Positions 21,509-32,438 are shown, numbered from the stretch's first letter. The stretch: DNA of 50,081 nucleotides from Aeromonas lacus (GCF_000764665.1 NZ_JRGM01000179.1:1-50081); one strand, 5' to 3'. Translations and numbers: made by a program. The notes: generated from the sequence alone by a model not told the origin.

Positions 21509-21646
21509 TCAGTATGTTTTTCACATTAAAACGGAATATCTCAACAGCCTGAATATTTAACAGCCAAGTGCCCCTATTGCAGGAAGCACCACATAAGTAT
21601 TAATTAGGCAGGCAATGACGATGGGTCATACCCATCGCGCTTTTTT
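21509..21646 (+). ncRNA. Candidate small RNA or tal leader RNA ending at an orphan terminator
   Basis: A rightward intrinsic terminator with no gene before it implies that something is transcribed here. A TATAAA box at 21503-21508 could start an RNA of roughly 130 nt. It would contain a hairpin at 21568-21589 (GTGC-CCT/AGG-GCAC with internal loops and GGA in the AGG arm) and end at 21646. It could be a free small RNA or an attenuated tal leader. No -35 of quality was found, no known RNA family was recognised, and the 5' end is a guess. Confidence 0.35.
21617..21646 (+). terminator. Orphan rightward terminator upstream of tal
   Basis: Perfect 8-bp stem CGATGGGT/ACCCATCG with loop CAT, then CGC and six T. 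It ends 97 bp before the tal start. The plus strand carries no gene between it and tgpA, more than 2 kb back. Confidence 0.85.
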
Positions 21647-21743
21647 GAGCCTGAGGCATCAAGATCCTGTAATTTTATTTCAGAACCACCGTCTCAAGCC
21701 CGCAACCCAGGGATTACTCCCTCATTAAGAGATGACATTCGCT

Positions 21744-22694
21744 ATGGCCGATAAATTAACCCAGCTGAAAGCCCTGACCACTGTTGTTGCCGACACCGGC
21801 GATATCGAAGCGATCAAACGCTATCAGCCCATCGACGCCACCACCAACCCCTCTCTGGTTCTGAAAGCCTCCGAGATCCCCGAGTACGCACCGCTGATCG
21901 AAGACGCCATCAAGTGGGCCAAATCCCAGAGCCAGGACAAGGCACAGCAAATCATCGACGCGGGCGACAAGCTGGCAGTCAACATCGGTCTGGAAGTGCT
22001 GAAGATCGTTCCGGGCCGTATCTCCACCGAAGTGGATGCCCGTCTCTCCTTCGATACCGACGCCAGCATCGCCAAGGCCCGCAAACTGATCCGTCTCTAC
22101 AACGAAGCCGGTATCAGCAACGACCGCATCCTGATAAAACTGGCCTCAACCTGGGAAGGGATCCGTGCCGCCGAAGTGCTGGAGAAAGAGGGTATCCAGT
22201 GCAACCTGACCCTGCTGTTCTCCTTCGCCCAGGCCCGCGCCTGTGCCGAAGCCGGCGCCTTCCTGATCTCCCCGTTCGTGGGTCGCATCCTCGACTGGTA
22301 CAAGGCCAAAAATGGCCGTGATTACACCGCCAGTGAAGATCCGGGCGTGGTCTCCGTTACCTCCATCTACAACTACTACAAGCAGCACGACTACCCGACC
22401 GTGGTCATGGGCGCCAGCTTCCGCAACACCGGTGAGATCCTGGAGCTGGCAGGCTGCGACCGCCTGACCATTGGCCCGGCCCTGCTGGAAGAGTTGAGCA
22501 AGGCTGAAGGCGCGGTGGTACGCAAGCTGGACTACACCGGTGAGCGCAAGGCCAAACCGACCCCGATGACCGAGGCAGAATTCCGCTGGGAGCTGAACCA
22601 GGACGCCATGGCTCACGAGAAGCTGGGCGAAGGTATCCGCATGTTTGCCATCGACCAGGGCAAGCTGGAAACCATGCTGGCTGGCCGCCTGTAA
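21744..22694 (+). CDS. tal: Transaldolase
   Basis: A 316-residue transaldolase (E. coli TalB is 317). It transfers a dihydroxyacetone unit from sedoheptulose 7-phosphate to glyceraldehyde 3-phosphate in the cytosol, in the same pathway as tkt. The signature [18 protein letters not shown] lies near residue 31 and the Schiff-base lysine in [15 protein letters not shown] near residue 132. The start [10 protein letters not shown] matches TalB. An ATG four codons upstream is in frame but touches the AAGAG site, so I reject it. Codon use is that of a highly expressed gene. A strong terminator follows. Confidence 0.98.
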   Translation: MADKLTQLKALTTVVADTGDIEAIKRYQPIDATTNPSLVLKASEIPEYAPLIEDAIKWAKSQSQDKAQQIIDAGDKLAVNIGLEVLKIVPGRISTEVDARLSFDTDASIAKARKLIRLYNEAGISNDRILIKLASTWEGIRAAEVLEKEGIQCNLTLLFSFAQARACAEAGAFLISPFVGRILDWYKAKNGRDYTASEDPGVVSVTSIYNYYKQHDYPTVVMGASFRNTGEILELAGCDRLTIGPALLEELSKAEGAVVRKLDYTGERKAKPTPMTEAEFRWELNQDAMAHEKLGEGIRMFAIDQGKLETMLAGRL

Positions 22695-22712
22695 TCGGTT
22701 AATTTTTCTACG

Positions 22713-22748
22713 AAAAACCGGGCTCCCCCAGGGGAGCCCGGTTTTTTT
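22713..22748 (+). terminator. Intrinsic terminator of tal
   Basis: Long GC-rich stem AAACCGGGCTCCCC/GGGGAGCCCGGTTT followed by seven T. It starts about 20 bp past the tal stop. Confidence 0.92.
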
Positions 22749-22853
22749 GTACCCGACTTTTAGCACGGTCATAGAGCTGTAACGAAAACGTTTTATTTTT
22801 AACCTCGTTATGTTATACGGATGGTGAAAACGATAAAAACCAAGGAGGGAGCC

Positions 22854-23036
22854 ATGGAAATGTTCAACTTCGATTATGACGAGGTAGTTGAGCTCGGTTC
22901 ACGTAGCCGCGGGACAACGGGAAAAAAACGCAAATGGCGCGAGATTGAGGCGTTGAAAGACAAGCACCGCCTGCAGAAGGAGCTGCAATCAATCGATATC
23001 GCCTATGAAGGTCTGACCGACGAGATTGAGCTGTAA
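22854..23036 (+). CDS. Small DUF3545 family protein
   Basis: A 60-residue protein. It matches the DUF3545 family by its core KRKWREIEALKDKHRLQKELQSID, split by eye into a basic patch (GKKRKWR) and a helical acidic/basic segment. No signal peptide or membrane segment is present, so it is cytosolic. Function is unknown. The start ATG has an excellent ribosome binding site (AAGGAGGGAGCC), which rules out an in-frame ATG 11 codons upstream. It has its own spacer promoter region (an AAAACGTTTT palindrome and TATGTTATAC lie upstream) and its own terminator, so it is a genuine monocistronic gene. Confidence 0.85.
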   Translation: MEMFNFDYDEVVELGSRSRGTTGKKRKWREIEALKDKHRLQKELQSIDIAYEGLTDEIEL

Positions 23037-23052
23037 TCGAGTCAATCTTGGC

Positions 23053-23084
23053 AAAAGCGCCCCGCTCACCCGGGGCGCTTTTTT
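23053..23084 (+). terminator. Intrinsic terminator of the DUF3545 gene
   Basis: Stem AAGCGCCCCG/CGGGGCGCTT with a six-base loop and six T, 17 bp past the stop. Confidence 0.9.
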
Positions 23085-23137
23085 GTTGCCTCCAACCAGT
23101 GCTCAGAAACACGCCTGACTGCTTGTTAAAGGGCCAT

Positions 23138-23168
23138 AAAACAAAAGCCCCCGTATCGACGGGGGCTT
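23138..23168 (-). terminator. Intrinsic terminator of the leftward cluster, after accA
   Basis: Stem AAGCCCCCGT/ACGGGGGCTT with loop ATCG; on the minus strand it is followed by TTGTTTTATGG. It marks the end of the rpsB-to-accA supercluster. Confidence 0.88.
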
Positions 23169-23191
23169 GGTGCAGAGCAGAGCAAGTGGAC

Positions 23192-24142
23192 TTAGCAGTA
23201 GCCGTAGCCCAGCAGACGCTGGTAACGCTGCTCCAGCAGCTGCTCGCTATCGAGCGGGCGCAGGGCATCCAGATCCTGCTTGATGCGCGCCTTGAGGTTT
23301 TTGGCCATCTTGGCGACATCGCGGTGAGCGCCACCAAGCGGCTCCTCGACGATGGAGTCGATGAGCTTGAGCTCTTTCAGGCGCTGGGCAGTGATGCCCA
23401 TGGCATCGGCCGCCACGGAGGCCTTGTCGGCACTCTTCCACAGGATGGAAGCACACCCTTCCGGCGAGATGACGGAGTAGGTGGAGTACTGCAGCATGTT
23501 GACGCGGTCACCCACGCCGATAGCCAGTGCGCCGCCGGAGCCGCCTTCACCGATCACGGTGCAGACTACCGGCACGGTCAGACCGGCCATCACTTTCAGG
23601 TTGCGGGCAATCGCTTCGGACTGGCCACGCTCCTCGGCACCCACGCCCGGGTAGGCGCCCGGAGTGTCGATAAAGGTGATGATCGGCATCTTGAAGCGCT
23701 CGGCCATCTCCATCAGGCGCAGGGCCTTGCGGTACCCTTCCGGGCGCGGCATGCCGAAGTTGCGCTTGATCTTCTCCTTGGTCTCGCGACCCTTCTGGTG
23801 ACCAATCACCATCACCGGCTCGCCGTCGAGACGGGCGATACCGCCGACGATGGCCTTGTCGTCGGCATAGGCGCGATCGCCAGCCAGCTCGTCAAAATCG
23901 GTGAAGATATGCTCGAGGTAGTCGAGGGTGTAGGGGCGCTGGGGATGACGCGCCATCTGGGATACCTGCCAGGCACCCAGATCACCGAAGATCTTCTTGG
24001 TCAGCTCTTCGTTTTTCTTCTCCAGCCGATGGATCTCGTCTTTAAGATCCACGGCACGATTGCCTTCACTCACATGCTTGAGTTCATCAATCTGCGCCTG
24101 CAACTCGGCAATCGGCTGTTCAAAATCCAGAAAAAGACTCAT
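23192..24142 (-). CDS. accA: Acetyl-CoA carboxylase carboxyltransferase, alpha subunit
   Basis: A 316-residue AccA (E. coli 319). With AccD it forms the carboxyltransferase that turns acetyl-CoA and carboxybiotin into malonyl-CoA, the first step of fatty-acid synthesis. The N-terminus [21 protein letters not shown] and the crotonase-fold stretches [23 protein letters not shown] and [17 protein letters not shown] are clear. It lies 15 bp after dnaE, the order seen in E. coli, and closes the cluster. Confidence 0.98.
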   Translation of the reverse strand: MSLFLDFEQPIAELQAQIDELKHVSEGNRAVDLKDEIHRLEKKNEELTKKIFGDLGAWQVSQMARHPQRPYTLDYLEHIFTDFDELAGDRAYADDKAIVGGIARLDGEPVMVIGHQKGRETKEKIKRNFGMPRPEGYRKALRLMEMAERFKMPIITFIDTPGAYPGVGAEERGQSEAIARNLKVMAGLTVPVVCTVIGEGGSGGALAIGVGDRVNMLQYSTYSVISPEGCASILWKSADKASVAADAMGITAQRLKELKLIDSIVEEPLGGAHRDVAKMAKNLKARIKQDLDALRPLDSEQLLEQRYQRLLGYGYC

Positions 24143-24157
24143 AGGGCCTTAGAACCT

Positions 24158-27100
24158 CTAATCAAAAACCAACTCGACCCGCTCTCGCCCAAGCAGGACG
24201 CGCAAGTCATCTAACAGTTGATCGGTGGGCGTCACCCGCCACTCGGTACCGAGCGTCAATCGCACCCGGGAACCGGGGCGACGATAGTTTACCTGAACCG
24301 GACAGACTCCGGCACGGGCGGGCTCCAAAATCTCGCACAAACGCGGAAAAAAACGATCATCGATACGCTGTTCATCAAGGGAGATGCGAATTGCTCTGGC
24401 AAAACGCTCCCTCGCATCGTTGATATCCAGTAATTCACGGGCCGACATTTTAAGGCCACCGGAGAAGTCATCAAAGCTGACCTGTCCAGAAACCACCAAA
24501 ATACGGTCTTTTTGCATCAACTCTTCGTACTTTTCCAGCGCTTCGCTGAAAAGTGTCACATCCAGACGGCCGGAGCGGTCGTCCAAAGTGAAGATCCCCA
24601 TCTTGTTGCCGCGCTTGGTCACCATGCTGCGGGCGGCAATCACCAGCCCTGCCGCCGTGGTTACCGTATCGCGGGAAGTAGGATGCAGGTCGCACAGGCG
24701 ACCCGAGGTATAACGACGCAGTTCGCCGCTGTACTGGTTGATAGGGTGACCGGTGAGATAGAGCCCTAGGGTCTCGCGCTCCCCTTCCAGCCACACCTTG
24801 TCAGGCCAGTGCGGCACATTGGCGAACGCCTTCTTGACGTCGTCAATCTCCTCGGTGAGCACGCCGAACATGTCGACCTGCCCCACCGCCTGCGCCTTGG
24901 CGTGCTGCTCGGCGGCGCGCATCGCCTCCTCCAGGGTCGCCATCAGGGCGGCGCGGTGGGGGCCGAGCCGATCCATGGCGCCGGAGAGAATAAGCTTCTC
25001 CATCACCCGCTTGTTGAGCTTCTTGATGTCGACCCGGTTGCAGAAGTCGAACAGATCGCGGAACGGGCCGTCCCGATCCCGAGCGTCCAGAATCGCGTCG
25101 ATGGGGCCTTCACCGACCCCTTTCACCGCGCCGATACCGTAGACGATGTGACCGTCTTCATTGACGCTGAAACGATAGCGGCCGGTGTTCACGTCCGGCG
25201 GGATCACGGTCAGCCCCATCCGCTGGCACTCGTCCACCAGGGTCACGATCTTGTCGGTGTTGTCCATATCGGCGGTCATGACCGCCGCCATGAACTCGGC
25301 CGGGAAGTGAGTCTTGAGCCAGAGGGTCTGGTAGGAGACCAGCGCATAGGCAGCGGAGTGCGACTTGTTGAAGCCGTAGCCCGCAAACTTCTCCACCAGA
25401 TCGAAGATCTTCATCGCCAGTTCGCCGTCGACGCCATTCTTGATGGCGCCCTCTTCGAAACCGGCCCGCTGCTTGGCCATCTCCTCGGGCTTTTTCTTAC
25501 CCATCGCCCGGCGCAGCATGTCCGCGCCACCGAGCGTGTAGCCCGCCAGCGTCTGGGCAATCTGCATCACCTGCTCCTGATAGAGGATGATGCCGTAGGT
25601 GGGCTCAAGGATGGGCTTGAGGCTCTCGTGCTGCCACTTTTCGTCCGGATAGGAGATGGCTTCATTACCGTGTTTACGGTCGATGAAGTTATCCACCATG
25701 CCTGACTGGAGCGGGCCCGGTCGGAACAGGGCCACCAGTGCAATCATGTCTTCGAAGCAGTCGGGCTGCAGCCGCTTGATGAGATCCTTCATGCCGCGGG
25801 ATTCAAGCTGGAATACCGCTGTGGTCTCGTAGCGCTGCAGCAGGTCGAACGAGCGCTTGTCATCGATTGGGATGGCGGCGATGTCGACCGGCGGCTTGCC
25901 CTCTTTGGCAAGACGCGGGTTAATCATGCCGAGCGCCCAGTCGATGATTGTGAGCGTTCGCAGACCCAGGAAGTCGAACTTCACCAGACCGGCGTATTCC
26001 ACGTCGTTCTTGTCGAACTGGGTGACCGGGTGATGACCCTCGTCATCGCAGTAGAGCGGCGCAAAGTCGGTGATCTTGGTGGGCGCGATCACCACGCCAC
26101 CGGCGTGTTTACCGGCATTGCGAACTACCCCTTCGAGCCGGCGGGCCATGTCGATGAGGTCTTTGACCTCCTCATCCTGCTCGTAGAGCTCGGGCAGCTT
26201 GGGCTCGGCCTCGAACGCCTTGGCCAGAGTCATGCCGGGATCCGGCGGAATGAGCTTGGAGATGCGATCGACAAAACCGTAGGCGTGACCCAGCACCCGG
26301 CCCACATCCCGCACCACCGCCTTGGCAGCCATGCTGCCGAAGGTGATGATCTGCGACACCGCCTCCCGGCCATACATGTCGGAAACGTGCTCGATCACCT
26401 CGTCGCGCCGATCCATACAGAAGTCGACGTCGAAGTCGGGCATGGATACCCGCTCGGGGTTGAGGAAACGTTCGAACAGCAGGTCAAATTCCAGCGGGTC
26501 GAGGTCGGTGATCTTGAGGGCGTAGGCCACCAGAGAGCCTGCACCGGAGCCACGGCCCGGGCCAACGGGGATGCCGTTGTCCTTGGACCACTGGATAAAC
26601 TCCATCACGATGAGGAAGTAACCCGGGAAGCCCATCTGGTTGATCACTTTCAACTCGATGTCGAGACGCTCGTCATACTCGGGACGGCGCTCGGCCCGCA
26701 CCGCCGGATCCGGGAACAGGAACTCGAGACGCTCTTCCAGACCCTCTTTCGATTTGGCCACCAGAAAATCTTCGGTGGTCATATCGCCGGTCGGGAAGTT
26801 GGGCAGGAAGTATTCGCCGAGACGCACCGTCACGTTGCAGCGCTTGGCGATCTCCACCGTGTTCTCCAGCGCTTCCGGGATGTCGGCAAACAGCTCGCAC
26901 ATCTCCTCCTGGCTGCGCAGATACTGCTGCGGGCTATAGCGACGGGGACGGCGCTTGTCCATCAGGGTATAGCCATCGTGGATGGCGACCCGGATCTCGT
27001 GGGCGTCGAAGTCATCGGCGTTGAGGAACACCACCTCGTTGGTCGCCACTACCGGCAGCGCGAACTCGGTGGCAATCGCCACCGCCATGTGCAGATAGAC

Positions 27101-27637
27101 TTCCTCGTCGGAGCGGCCGGTGCGCAGCAGCTCGAGGTAATAGGCATCGGGGAAGTGGGTCTGATAGAAGGCGACGCACTGCTCGGTCATCTGGCGGTTG
27201 CCCTTGAGCAGGAACTTGCCAACATCCCCCTCGCGCCCGCCGGAGAGCACGATCACCCCCTTGGCGTGTTCGGCAAGCCAGGCCTTGTCGATGACCGGAC
27301 GCCCCTGCACATGGCCGCGCTGATAACCGCGGGAGATGAGCAGAGTGATGTTCTGGTAGCCCTCGTTGTCCATGGCAAGCAGGGTGAGGCGGAACTGCTC
27401 ATCACCGAGTTCCTCGCTCTGCACCCAGAAGTCGGCCCCGACGATGGGTTTGATCCCCTTGCCGTGGGCGGCACCATAGAAGCGCACCAGACCGCACATG
27501 TTCATCTGGTCGGTCAGGGCAATCGCCGGCATGTTGTCGGCCGCGGCAGCCCCGACGATCGGGTTGATCTTCTGCAGTCCATCCACCATGGAGAAGTCGG
27601 TGTGGACTCGCAAATGGATAAAACGGGGGTCAGCCAT
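24158..27637 (-). CDS. dnaE: DNA polymerase III, alpha subunit
   Basis: A 1159-residue replicative polymerase (E. coli DnaE is 1160). The N-terminal PHP domain starts [18 protein letters not shown]. The catalytic acidic motif PDFDVDF lies near residue 400. An internal clamp-binding motif QVDMFG is near residue 920, followed by an OB fold and a C-terminal tau-binding region. It copies DNA as part of the holoenzyme with DnaQ and HolE. The start is MADPRFIHL, with GAGAGG eight bases ahead; a second ATG two codons earlier sits too close to that site. rnhB lies 68 bp upstream and accA 15 bp downstream. Confidence 0.99.
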   Translation of the reverse strand: MADPRFIHLRVHTDFSMVDGLQKINPIVGAAAADNMPAIALTDQMNMCGLVRFYGAAHGKGIKPIVGADFWVQSEELGDEQFRLTLLAMDNEGYQNITLLISRGYQRGHVQGRPVIDKAWLAEHAKGVIVLSGGREGDVGKFLLKGNRQMTEQCVAFYQTHFPDAYYLELLRTGRSDEEVYLHMAVAIATEFALPVVATNEVVFLNADDFDAHEIRVAIHDGYTLMDKRRPRRYSPQQYLRSQEEMCELFADIPEALENTVEIAKRCNVTVRLGEYFLPNFPTGDMTTEDFLVAKSKEGLEERLEFLFPDPAVRAERRPEYDERLDIELKVINQMGFPGYFLIVMEFIQWSKDNGIPVGPGRGSGAGSLVAYALKITDLDPLEFDLLFERFLNPERVSMPDFDVDFCMDRRDEVIEHVSDMYGREAVSQIITFGSMAAKAVVRDVGRVLGHAYGFVDRISKLIPPDPGMTLAKAFEAEPKLPELYEQDEEVKDLIDMARRLEGVVRNAGKHAGGVVIAPTKITDFAPLYCDDEGHHPVTQFDKNDVEYAGLVKFDFLGLRTLTIIDWALGMINPRLAKEGKPPVDIAAIPIDDKRSFDLLQRYETTAVFQLESRGMKDLIKRLQPDCFEDMIALVALFRPGPLQSGMVDNFIDRKHGNEAISYPDEKWQHESLKPILEPTYGIILYQEQVMQIAQTLAGYTLGGADMLRRAMGKKKPEEMAKQRAGFEEGAIKNGVDGELAMKIFDLVEKFAGYGFNKSHSAAYALVSYQTLWLKTHFPAEFMAAVMTADMDNTDKIVTLVDECQRMGLTVIPPDVNTGRYRFSVNEDGHIVYGIGAVKGVGEGPIDAILDARDRDGPFRDLFDFCNRVDIKKLNKRVMEKLILSGAMDRLGPHRAALMATLEEAMRAAEQHAKAQAVGQVDMFGVLTEEIDDVKKAFANVPHWPDKVWLEGERETLGLYLTGHPINQYSGELRRYTSGRLCDLHPTSRDTVTTAAGLVIAARSMVTKRGNKMGIFTLDDRSGRLDVTLFSEALEKYEELMQKDRILVVSGQVSFDDFSGGLKMSARELLDINDARERFARAIRISLDEQRIDDRFFPRLCEILEPARAGVCPVQVNYRRPGSRVRLTLGTEWRVTPTDQLLDDLRVLLGRERVELVFD

Positions 27638-27705
27638 CGTCATGCCCTCTCATTACGCAAGCAGAACCAGCCAAGGCAGAAATCGTTCAGACAGATCCGC
27701 ATGGA

Positions 27706-28296
27706 TTATTCGAGCCCCAGTGCGCGGCGCACCGGCTTGAAGCTTTTGCGATACTCCGGCAGCGGGCCGCGCTCGGCCAGAATGGCGAGGTGCTCTGCAG
27801 TCGGATAACCCTTGTGGCGGGCAAAACCGTACTCGGGATGACGGCTGTCCAGCTCGGTCATCTCCGCATCACGGGTCACCTTGGCGAGGATCGAGGCGGC
27901 GCTGATGGCGGCCACCAGACTATCGCCCTTGACCACGGCGCGCGCCTCCATCGGCAGAGCCGGGCAGCGGTTGCCATCGATAAAGACCAGCTCGGGCGTC
28001 ACCTTCAGCCCCGCCACGGCACGCTGCATCGCCAGCATGGTGGCATGCAGGATGTTGAGCTCGTCGATCTCCTCCGGAGTGGCTCGGCCGATGGCGAAGG
28101 CCAGCGCCTTCTCCCTGATCTCGTCAAACAGGGCGAGGCGCTTCTTCTCGGAGAGTTTTTTGGAGTCCGCCAACCCCGCGATCGGATTGGCCGGGTCGAG
28201 AATGACCGCGGCAGTGACCACATCGCCCACCAGGGGGCCACGGCCCACTTCGTCCACACCGGCAACCAGCTTGTCGTCAGGAATATCGATCATCAT
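27706..28296 (-). CDS. rnhB: Ribonuclease HII
   Basis: A 196-residue RNase HII (E. coli 198). It cuts RNA in RNA:DNA hybrids and single ribonucleotides in DNA. Active-site acidic residues lie in [17 protein letters not shown] (DE) and in VFIDGN, with more in [13 protein letters not shown] start it at the first ATG of a tandem ATGATG with AAGG seven bases ahead; a TTG six codons upstream is less likely. It follows lpxB by 75 bp, across a hairpin, and precedes dnaE, the same order as in E. coli. Confidence 0.97.
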   Translation of the reverse strand: MMIDIPDDKLVAGVDEVGRGPLVGDVVTAAVILDPANPIAGLADSKKLSEKKRLALFDEIREKALAFAIGRATPEEIDELNILHATMLAMQRAVAGLKVTPELVFIDGNRCPALPMEARAVVKGDSLVAAISAASILAKVTRDAEMTELDSRHPEYGFARHKGYPTAEHLAILAERGPLPEYRKSFKPVRRALGLE

Positions 28297-28309
28297 CTTG
28301 TAGCCTTGA

Positions 28310-28334
28310 ATCAAAACAGGCCCCGCAGGGCCTG
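28310..28334 (-). terminator. Hairpin between lpxB and rnhB
   Basis: Stem CAGGCCC/GGGCCTG with a four-base loop, then TTTTG on the minus strand. It may partly terminate before rnhB, or separate lipid A gene expression from rnhB-dnaE. Confidence 0.5.
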
Positions 28335-28371
28335 ACGTCGCGTTGGCACAGCCCCTGCGGCCGCCCGGGCA

Positions 28372-29511
28372 CTATCTGCCGAGCAGCTCTGCTACCGCCT
28401 CGGCAGCCTGCAGATCGGCGTTGCAGCGAATGAGTTGATGGAGCTCGGTGAAGGTGTTGACCAGCGCACTGTTGTCGTGCTCGAAATACTTGCTCACCTC
28501 TTCCACCAGATTCTCCGGGGTGCATTCGTGCTGGATCAACTCCGGCACCAGCATGCGACCGGCGAGCAGGTTGGGCAGGGAGACAAATTCGGTCTTCACC
28601 AACCGCTGGGCCAGCCAGTAGCTGAAGGGCTTGAGCTTGTAGCCCACCACCATAGGCTTTTTCACCAGCATGGCTTCGAGCGCCGCGGTACCGGAGGCGA
28701 GCATCACCACATCGGCGGCGATCATCGCCTCGCGCCCCTGCCCTTCCAGCAGCACCATCTCGAGATCCGGTGCCACTTCAGCCTTGATGGCCATGAACTG
28801 CTCACGCCGTTTCTGGTTGACCAGCGGCACGATAAAACCGAGATCCGGATAGCGTACCGTCAGGTGTTTGCACGCCTCGAGAAACAGGGGGGACATAAAG
28901 CCCACTTCCGCCGTGCGGCTGCCCGGCAGTACCGCCAGCCAGCGGCGGTTGGCATCGATGCCCAGCTGGCGACGCACGGCGGCCTGATCCGGCACCAGCG
29001 GAATGTCATCCGCCATGGTGTGGCCGACAAAACGGCAAGGGGCCTCGAAACGGTCGTAAAAAGCTTTCTCGAACGGCAGGAAGGCGAGCACCATGTCGGT
29101 GGCGGCCTTGATCTTGTGAATGCGGTTCTGACGCCATGCCCACACCGAGGGGCTGACATAGTGAACCGTCTTGATACCGGCGCGGCGCAGTTTCAGCTCC
29201 ACCCCGATATTGAAATCCGGTGCATCCACGCCGATGAAGATATCGGGCGGATTGGCAATAAAGTGGCGCAGCAGTTCGCGACGAACCTTGAGGATACGCG
29301 GCAGACGCCCCAGCACCTCGGTGATCCCCATGACGGAGAGCTCTTCCATCTCGAACAGGGCCTTGACGCCCAGAGCCTGCATGCGCGGCCCGGCGATCCC
29401 TTCGAACTGTGCATCCGGGTAGCGGACTTGCAGCTCGCGCACCAGACCGGCAGCCAGAATATCGCCGGAGACTTCTCCGGCGACGATACCGATACGAACC
29501 GGATCAGGCAC
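28372..29511 (-). CDS. lpxB: Lipid-A-disaccharide synthase
   Basis: A 379-residue LpxB (E. coli 382). It joins UDP-diacylglucosamine and lipid X into the lipid A disaccharide at the inner-membrane face. The fingerprint [18 protein letters not shown] opens the protein; [15 protein letters not shown] and the glycosyltransferase block [20 protein letters not shown] follow. The start is a GTG that overlaps the lpxA stop by eight bases, which gives [10 protein letters not shown] and the right length. A longer upstream reading inside lpxA is not family-like. Translation is coupled to lpxA. Confidence 0.96.
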   Translation of the reverse strand: MPDPVRIGIVAGEVSGDILAAGLVRELQVRYPDAQFEGIAGPRMQALGVKALFEMEELSVMGITEVLGRLPRILKVRRELLRHFIANPPDIFIGVDAPDFNIGVELKLRRAGIKTVHYVSPSVWAWRQNRIHKIKAATDMVLAFLPFEKAFYDRFEAPCRFVGHTMADDIPLVPDQAAVRRQLGIDANRRWLAVLPGSRTAEVGFMSPLFLEACKHLTVRYPDLGFIVPLVNQKRREQFMAIKAEVAPDLEMVLLEGQGREAMIAADVVMLASGTAALEAMLVKKPMVVGYKLKPFSYWLAQRLVKTEFVSLPNLLAGRMLVPELIQHECTPENLVEEVSKYFEHDNSALVNTFTELHQLIRCNADLQAAEAVAELLGR

Positions 29512-30295
29512 GGATGATCCCGCGCTCGTTGTCTTTGAGGAAGTCCACATAGAGCTGGACGGCCGGTTCGGTTTGCGCCATCTCGATCAGCACCGGCAGC
29601 ACCTCTTCGATGGTCTTGCCAGAGCGGAAGATCTCTTTGTAGGCACGCTTGACGGCAGAGATGGCCTCCGCGCTGAAACCGCGGCGACGCAGACCTTCGG
29701 AGTTGACCCCGAACGGCTTGGCGTAGTTGCCGGCAGCCATCACGTAGGGCGGCACATCCTTGTTCAGGGCGGCGCAGCCACCGACGAAGGCGTGGGAGCC
29801 AACGCGGCCGAACTGGTGAATGGCAGAGAGACCACCGAAGATCACGAAATCGCCGATCACCACGTGGCCCGCCAGGGTCGCGTTGTTGGCGAAAATGCAG
29901 TTGTCACCGATGATGCAGTCGTGGGCAACGTGAACGTTGACCATGAACAGGTTACCGCTGCCCACCTTGGTCAGGCTCTGATCCTGAATGGTGCCACGGT
30001 GTACGGTGCAGTTCTCGCGAAAGACGTTGTTGTCGCCAATCTCGAGGAAAGTGCGCTCGCCGGCGTACTTCTTGTCCTGGCAATCCTCACCGATGGAAGT
30101 GTGCTGGAAGATCTTGTTGCCACGACCAATCTTGGCCGGCCCCTTGATCACCACGTGGGAGCCCACCCAGGTGTTGTCGCCGATTTCTACCTCGGCGCCG
30201 ATGACAGAAAAGGGGCCGATTTCAACCCCTTTACCGATCACGGCAGACTCATGGACGATAGCAGTATCGTGAATGGTGGCAGTCTGGTCGATCAC
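29504..30295 (-). CDS. lpxA: UDP-N-acetylglucosamine O-acyltransferase
   Basis: A 263-residue LpxA (E. coli 262), the first enzyme of lipid A synthesis. It moves a 3-hydroxyacyl chain from acyl carrier protein to UDP-GlcNAc. The N-terminal two thirds is a left-handed beta-helix of hexapeptide repeats ([16 protein letters not shown]); the catalytic histidine lies in [13 protein letters not shown] start it at a GTG, GTG-ATC-GAC, six bases past the fabZ stop with GAGG ahead; this aligns with the E. coli start MIDKSA. It shares its 3' end with lpxB. Confidence 0.95.
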   Translation of the reverse strand: MIDQTATIHDTAIVHESAVIGKGVEIGPFSVIGAEVEIGDNTWVGSHVVIKGPAKIGRGNKIFQHTSIGEDCQDKKYAGERTFLEIGDNNVFRENCTVHRGTIQDQSLTKVGSGNLFMVNVHVAHDCIIGDNCIFANNATLAGHVVIGDFVIFGGLSAIHQFGRVGSHAFVGGCAALNKDVPPYVMAAGNYAKPFGVNSEGLRRRGFSAEAISAVKRAYKEIFRSGKTIEEVLPVLIEMAQTEPAVQLYVDFLKDNERGIIRA

Positions 30296-30300
30296 GTGTG

Positions 30301-30762
30301 TTAAACCTCGCGTTTGGCGCACATCAGCTCGGCGGTACAGACCACTTCACCATCGACGGTGGCGACACCGGTGAACTTGGCAATACCGCGACGCTCTTTC
30401 AGGAACTCCACGTCGAGCACCAGCTGGTCACCGGGGCCGACTGGACGCTTGAAGCGAGCGTTGTCGATTGAGGCAAAGTAATAGAGTTCATTGGGGGACG
30501 GCTTGCCCACCATGGTAAAGGCCAGGATACCGGTGGCCTGTGCCATCGCTTCCAGGATCAGTACGCCCGGAAACACCGGCTTGGCCGGAAAGTGCCCCTG
30601 GAAGATCGGCTCGTTGAAGGAGACGTTCTTGATGGCGCGCAGGGTTTTGCGCTCATCGCTGATCTCGTAGTCGTCTACACGATCCACCATCAAAAACGGA
30701 TAACGGTGGGGCAGCAGATCCATGATTTCCTGGATGCCCAGGCTCTTCTTTTCAGTAGTCAA
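30301..30762 (-). CDS. fabZ: 3-hydroxyacyl-ACP dehydratase
   Basis: A 153-residue hot-dog fold dehydratase (E. coli FabZ is 151). It removes water from 3-hydroxyacyl-ACP in fatty-acid elongation, and it sits at the branch with lipid A, since LpxA uses the same substrate. The catalytic histidine lies in [14 protein letters not shown] and the acidic residue in [12 protein letters not shown]. The start codon is TTG with AGGG ahead; E. coli fabZ also starts at TTG. It lies between lpxD and lpxA, six bases from the latter. Confidence 0.96.
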   Translation of the reverse strand: MTTEKKSLGIQEIMDLLPHRYPFLMVDRVDDYEISDERKTLRAIKNVSFNEPIFQGHFPAKPVFPGVLILEAMAQATGILAFTMVGKPSPNELYYFASIDNARFKRPVGPGDQLVLDVEFLKERRGIAKFTGVATVDGEVVCTAELMCAKREV

Positions 30763-30786
30763 AACAGTACCCTATACCAATCGTGA

Positions 30787-31806
30787 TTATTCTTGATCCA
30801 GCTTCTTCTCAAGCTTGCTTAACCGCTTGTGCATCTCTTCGATACGCATCACCCGGGCGGCGGTCTTGCGCCACTCTTTATTGGTTTGCAGAGGGATGCC
30901 GGAAGAGTAGACACCGGGCTCGGTAATGGGTCGCATCACCATGGCCATACCGGTGACGGTGGCCTGGTCGCAGATCTCCATATGCCCGTTAAAGACGGAA
31001 GCGCCGCCAATGATACAGTATTTGCCGACCTTGAGACTACCTGCCATCACGGTGGAGCCCGCCACGGCAGTGCCGTAGCCGATCTCGACGTTGTGGGCGA
31101 TCTGGCACTGGTTGTCGATGATGACGTTGTCAGCGATGCGGGTATCTTCCAGCGCACCGCGGTCAATGGTGGTACAGGCACCGATCTCGACCCGGTTGCC
31201 AATGGTCACACCGCCGAGCTGGGGGATCTTGATCCACTCGCCACGCTCGTTGGCATAACCGAAACCATCGGCCCCGATCACTGTGCCGGATTGAACCAGA
31301 CAGTCGGTGCCCATGGTCACATTGTGATAGAGGGTGACGTTGGCCCACAGCCGGGAGCGGGCTCCCAGCCGGGTATGCTTGCCAACAAAACAGCCCGGGC
31401 CAATGCGTACATCGTCACCCAGCACTACGCCGGATTCGATCACTGCATTGGCGCCGATGGCCACTCTCTCGCCCAGTTGCACGTCAGCCGCGATAACGGC
31501 GCTAGGATGGATATCCGTGGCCGGCTGCGGGGTGGTGTCCAGCAGTTGGGCTACCCGGGCAAAACCCACGTAGGGATCCTTGAGCACCAGCGCATTGGTG
31601 GGACAGAAAGGGAGATCCGCCTCTGTGATGAGCACAGCAGTCGCCTTGCTCTGCTCCAGATAAGAGCGGTACTTCTTGTTGGACAGGAAGGTAATCTCAC
31701 CCTCCCCGGCCTTTTCCAGTGTCGCTACCTTGCGGATTTCCAGGGTTCCGTCGCCATGGACCTGGGCCCCCAGTTGCTGGGCCAGCTGTGCGAGAGTAAA
31801 TGCCAT
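30787..31806 (-). CDS. lpxD: UDP-3-O-acylglucosamine N-acyltransferase
   Basis: A 339-residue LpxD (E. coli 341). It adds the second 3-hydroxyacyl chain in lipid A synthesis. The N-terminal uridine-binding domain ([20 protein letters not shown]) is followed by a hexapeptide-repeat beta-helix ([20 protein letters not shown]) and a C-terminal helical tail ([15 protein letters not shown]). The ribosome binding site is weak. The start codon lies three bases past the skp stop, so translation is probably coupled. A TTG one codon upstream is ignored. Confidence 0.96.
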   Translation of the reverse strand: MAFTLAQLAQQLGAQVHGDGTLEIRKVATLEKAGEGEITFLSNKKYRSYLEQSKATAVLITEADLPFCPTNALVLKDPYVGFARVAQLLDTTPQPATDIHPSAVIAADVQLGERVAIGANAVIESGVVLGDDVRIGPGCFVGKHTRLGARSRLWANVTLYHNVTMGTDCLVQSGTVIGADGFGYANERGEWIKIPQLGGVTIGNRVEIGACTTIDRGALEDTRIADNVIIDNQCQIAHNVEIGYGTAVAGSTVMAGSLKVGKYCIIGGASVFNGHMEICDQATVTGMAMVMRPITEPGVYSSGIPLQTNKEWRKTAARVMRIEEMHKRLSKLEKKLDQE

Positions 31807-31809
31807 CAA

Positions 31810-32322
31810 TTAGTTGCTCTTGCTTACCTGAGAAATAACCTGGCCGGAAATGTCCAGCTTGCTGGCGGCATACGGGGCGGCGTTACGCTCCAGCACCAGA
31901 TCGTAACCATTGCTCTTGGCGATGGAGTCGATGGCAGCTTGCACCTTGGTCAGGATCTTGTTGCGCTCTTCAGACTGACGACGGCCGTTGTCCTGCTCGA
32001 ATGCCTGGCGCTTCTGGTTAAACTCCATCTGCAGCTTGGCCAGCTTCTCCTGGCTCTGCTTCTTCTGCTCGGCGCTCATGAAGGCTTCATCCTTGCGGAA
32101 CTTCTCGACCAGCTTCTGGCCTTCCTGTTCCAGCTTCTGCAGCTCGCGCATGCGCGGCTCGAATTCGCCTTTCAGCTTGGCGGCAACGGCTTCACGCTGG
32201 GGCAGCTTTTGGAAAACTTCGCCCATGTCGACCACTGCAATCTTGGTCTCAGCGAAGGCAGAACCCATGCCGGCAGCCATCAGTGCAAAGCTCAAACCAG
32301 CTACTTTCAACGCTTTATTCAC
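31810..32322 (-). CDS. skp: Periplasmic chaperone Skp (OmpH)
   Basis: A 170-residue periplasmic chaperone (E. coli Skp is 161). It binds unfolded outer-membrane proteins on their way to the Bam complex. A signal peptide ends after GSAFA. The mature part is a long charged coiled coil (tentacle region, EPRMRELQKLEQEGQKLVEKF). The start is a GTG in VNKALKVAG, with AAGGAG five bases ahead; ATG codons further up give no good ribosome site. It lies between bamA and lpxD as in E. coli. Confidence 0.94.
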   Translation of the reverse strand: MNKALKVAGLSFALMAAGMGSAFAETKIAVVDMGEVFQKLPQREAVAAKLKGEFEPRMRELQKLEQEGQKLVEKFRKDEAFMSAEQKKQSQEKLAKLQMEFNQKRQAFEQDNGRRQSEERNKILTKVQAAIDSIAKSNGYDLVLERNAAPYAASKLDISGQVISQVSKSN

Positions 32323-32438
32323 ACTTACTCCTTGTTCCCTCATGGCGAGGGCTACCTGATTTACCCGATTATGCAAGCGGCATTGACACCGTCTTGTTAC
32401 CTGGTGAGGCACGCAAGCTGCGCGTCCCATCATTGAAT

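Larger units (their letters stand above)
21033..21743. other. 711-bp divergent control region between the AGCS gene and tal
   Basis: No supportable protein gene. From left to right: a possible minus-strand -10 GATAAT (21107-21112); a near-perfect CRP-like site (21159-21174); three CG-centred palindromes within 53 bp (21322-21374); a CRP half-site ATGTGATC (21413-21420); an AT-rich stretch with TATAAA (21503-21508); a hairpin (21568-21589); an orphan plus-strand terminator (21617-21646); a small hairpin AGGGA/TCCCT (21709-21722); and the tal ribosome binding site. The density of signals suggests more than two simple promoters. Confidence 0.7.

Noticed and set aside
26030..27808. 592-codon open frame antisense to dnaE
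   Set aside because: The dnaE frame has all polymerase motifs; the antisense frame has none and is a shadow.
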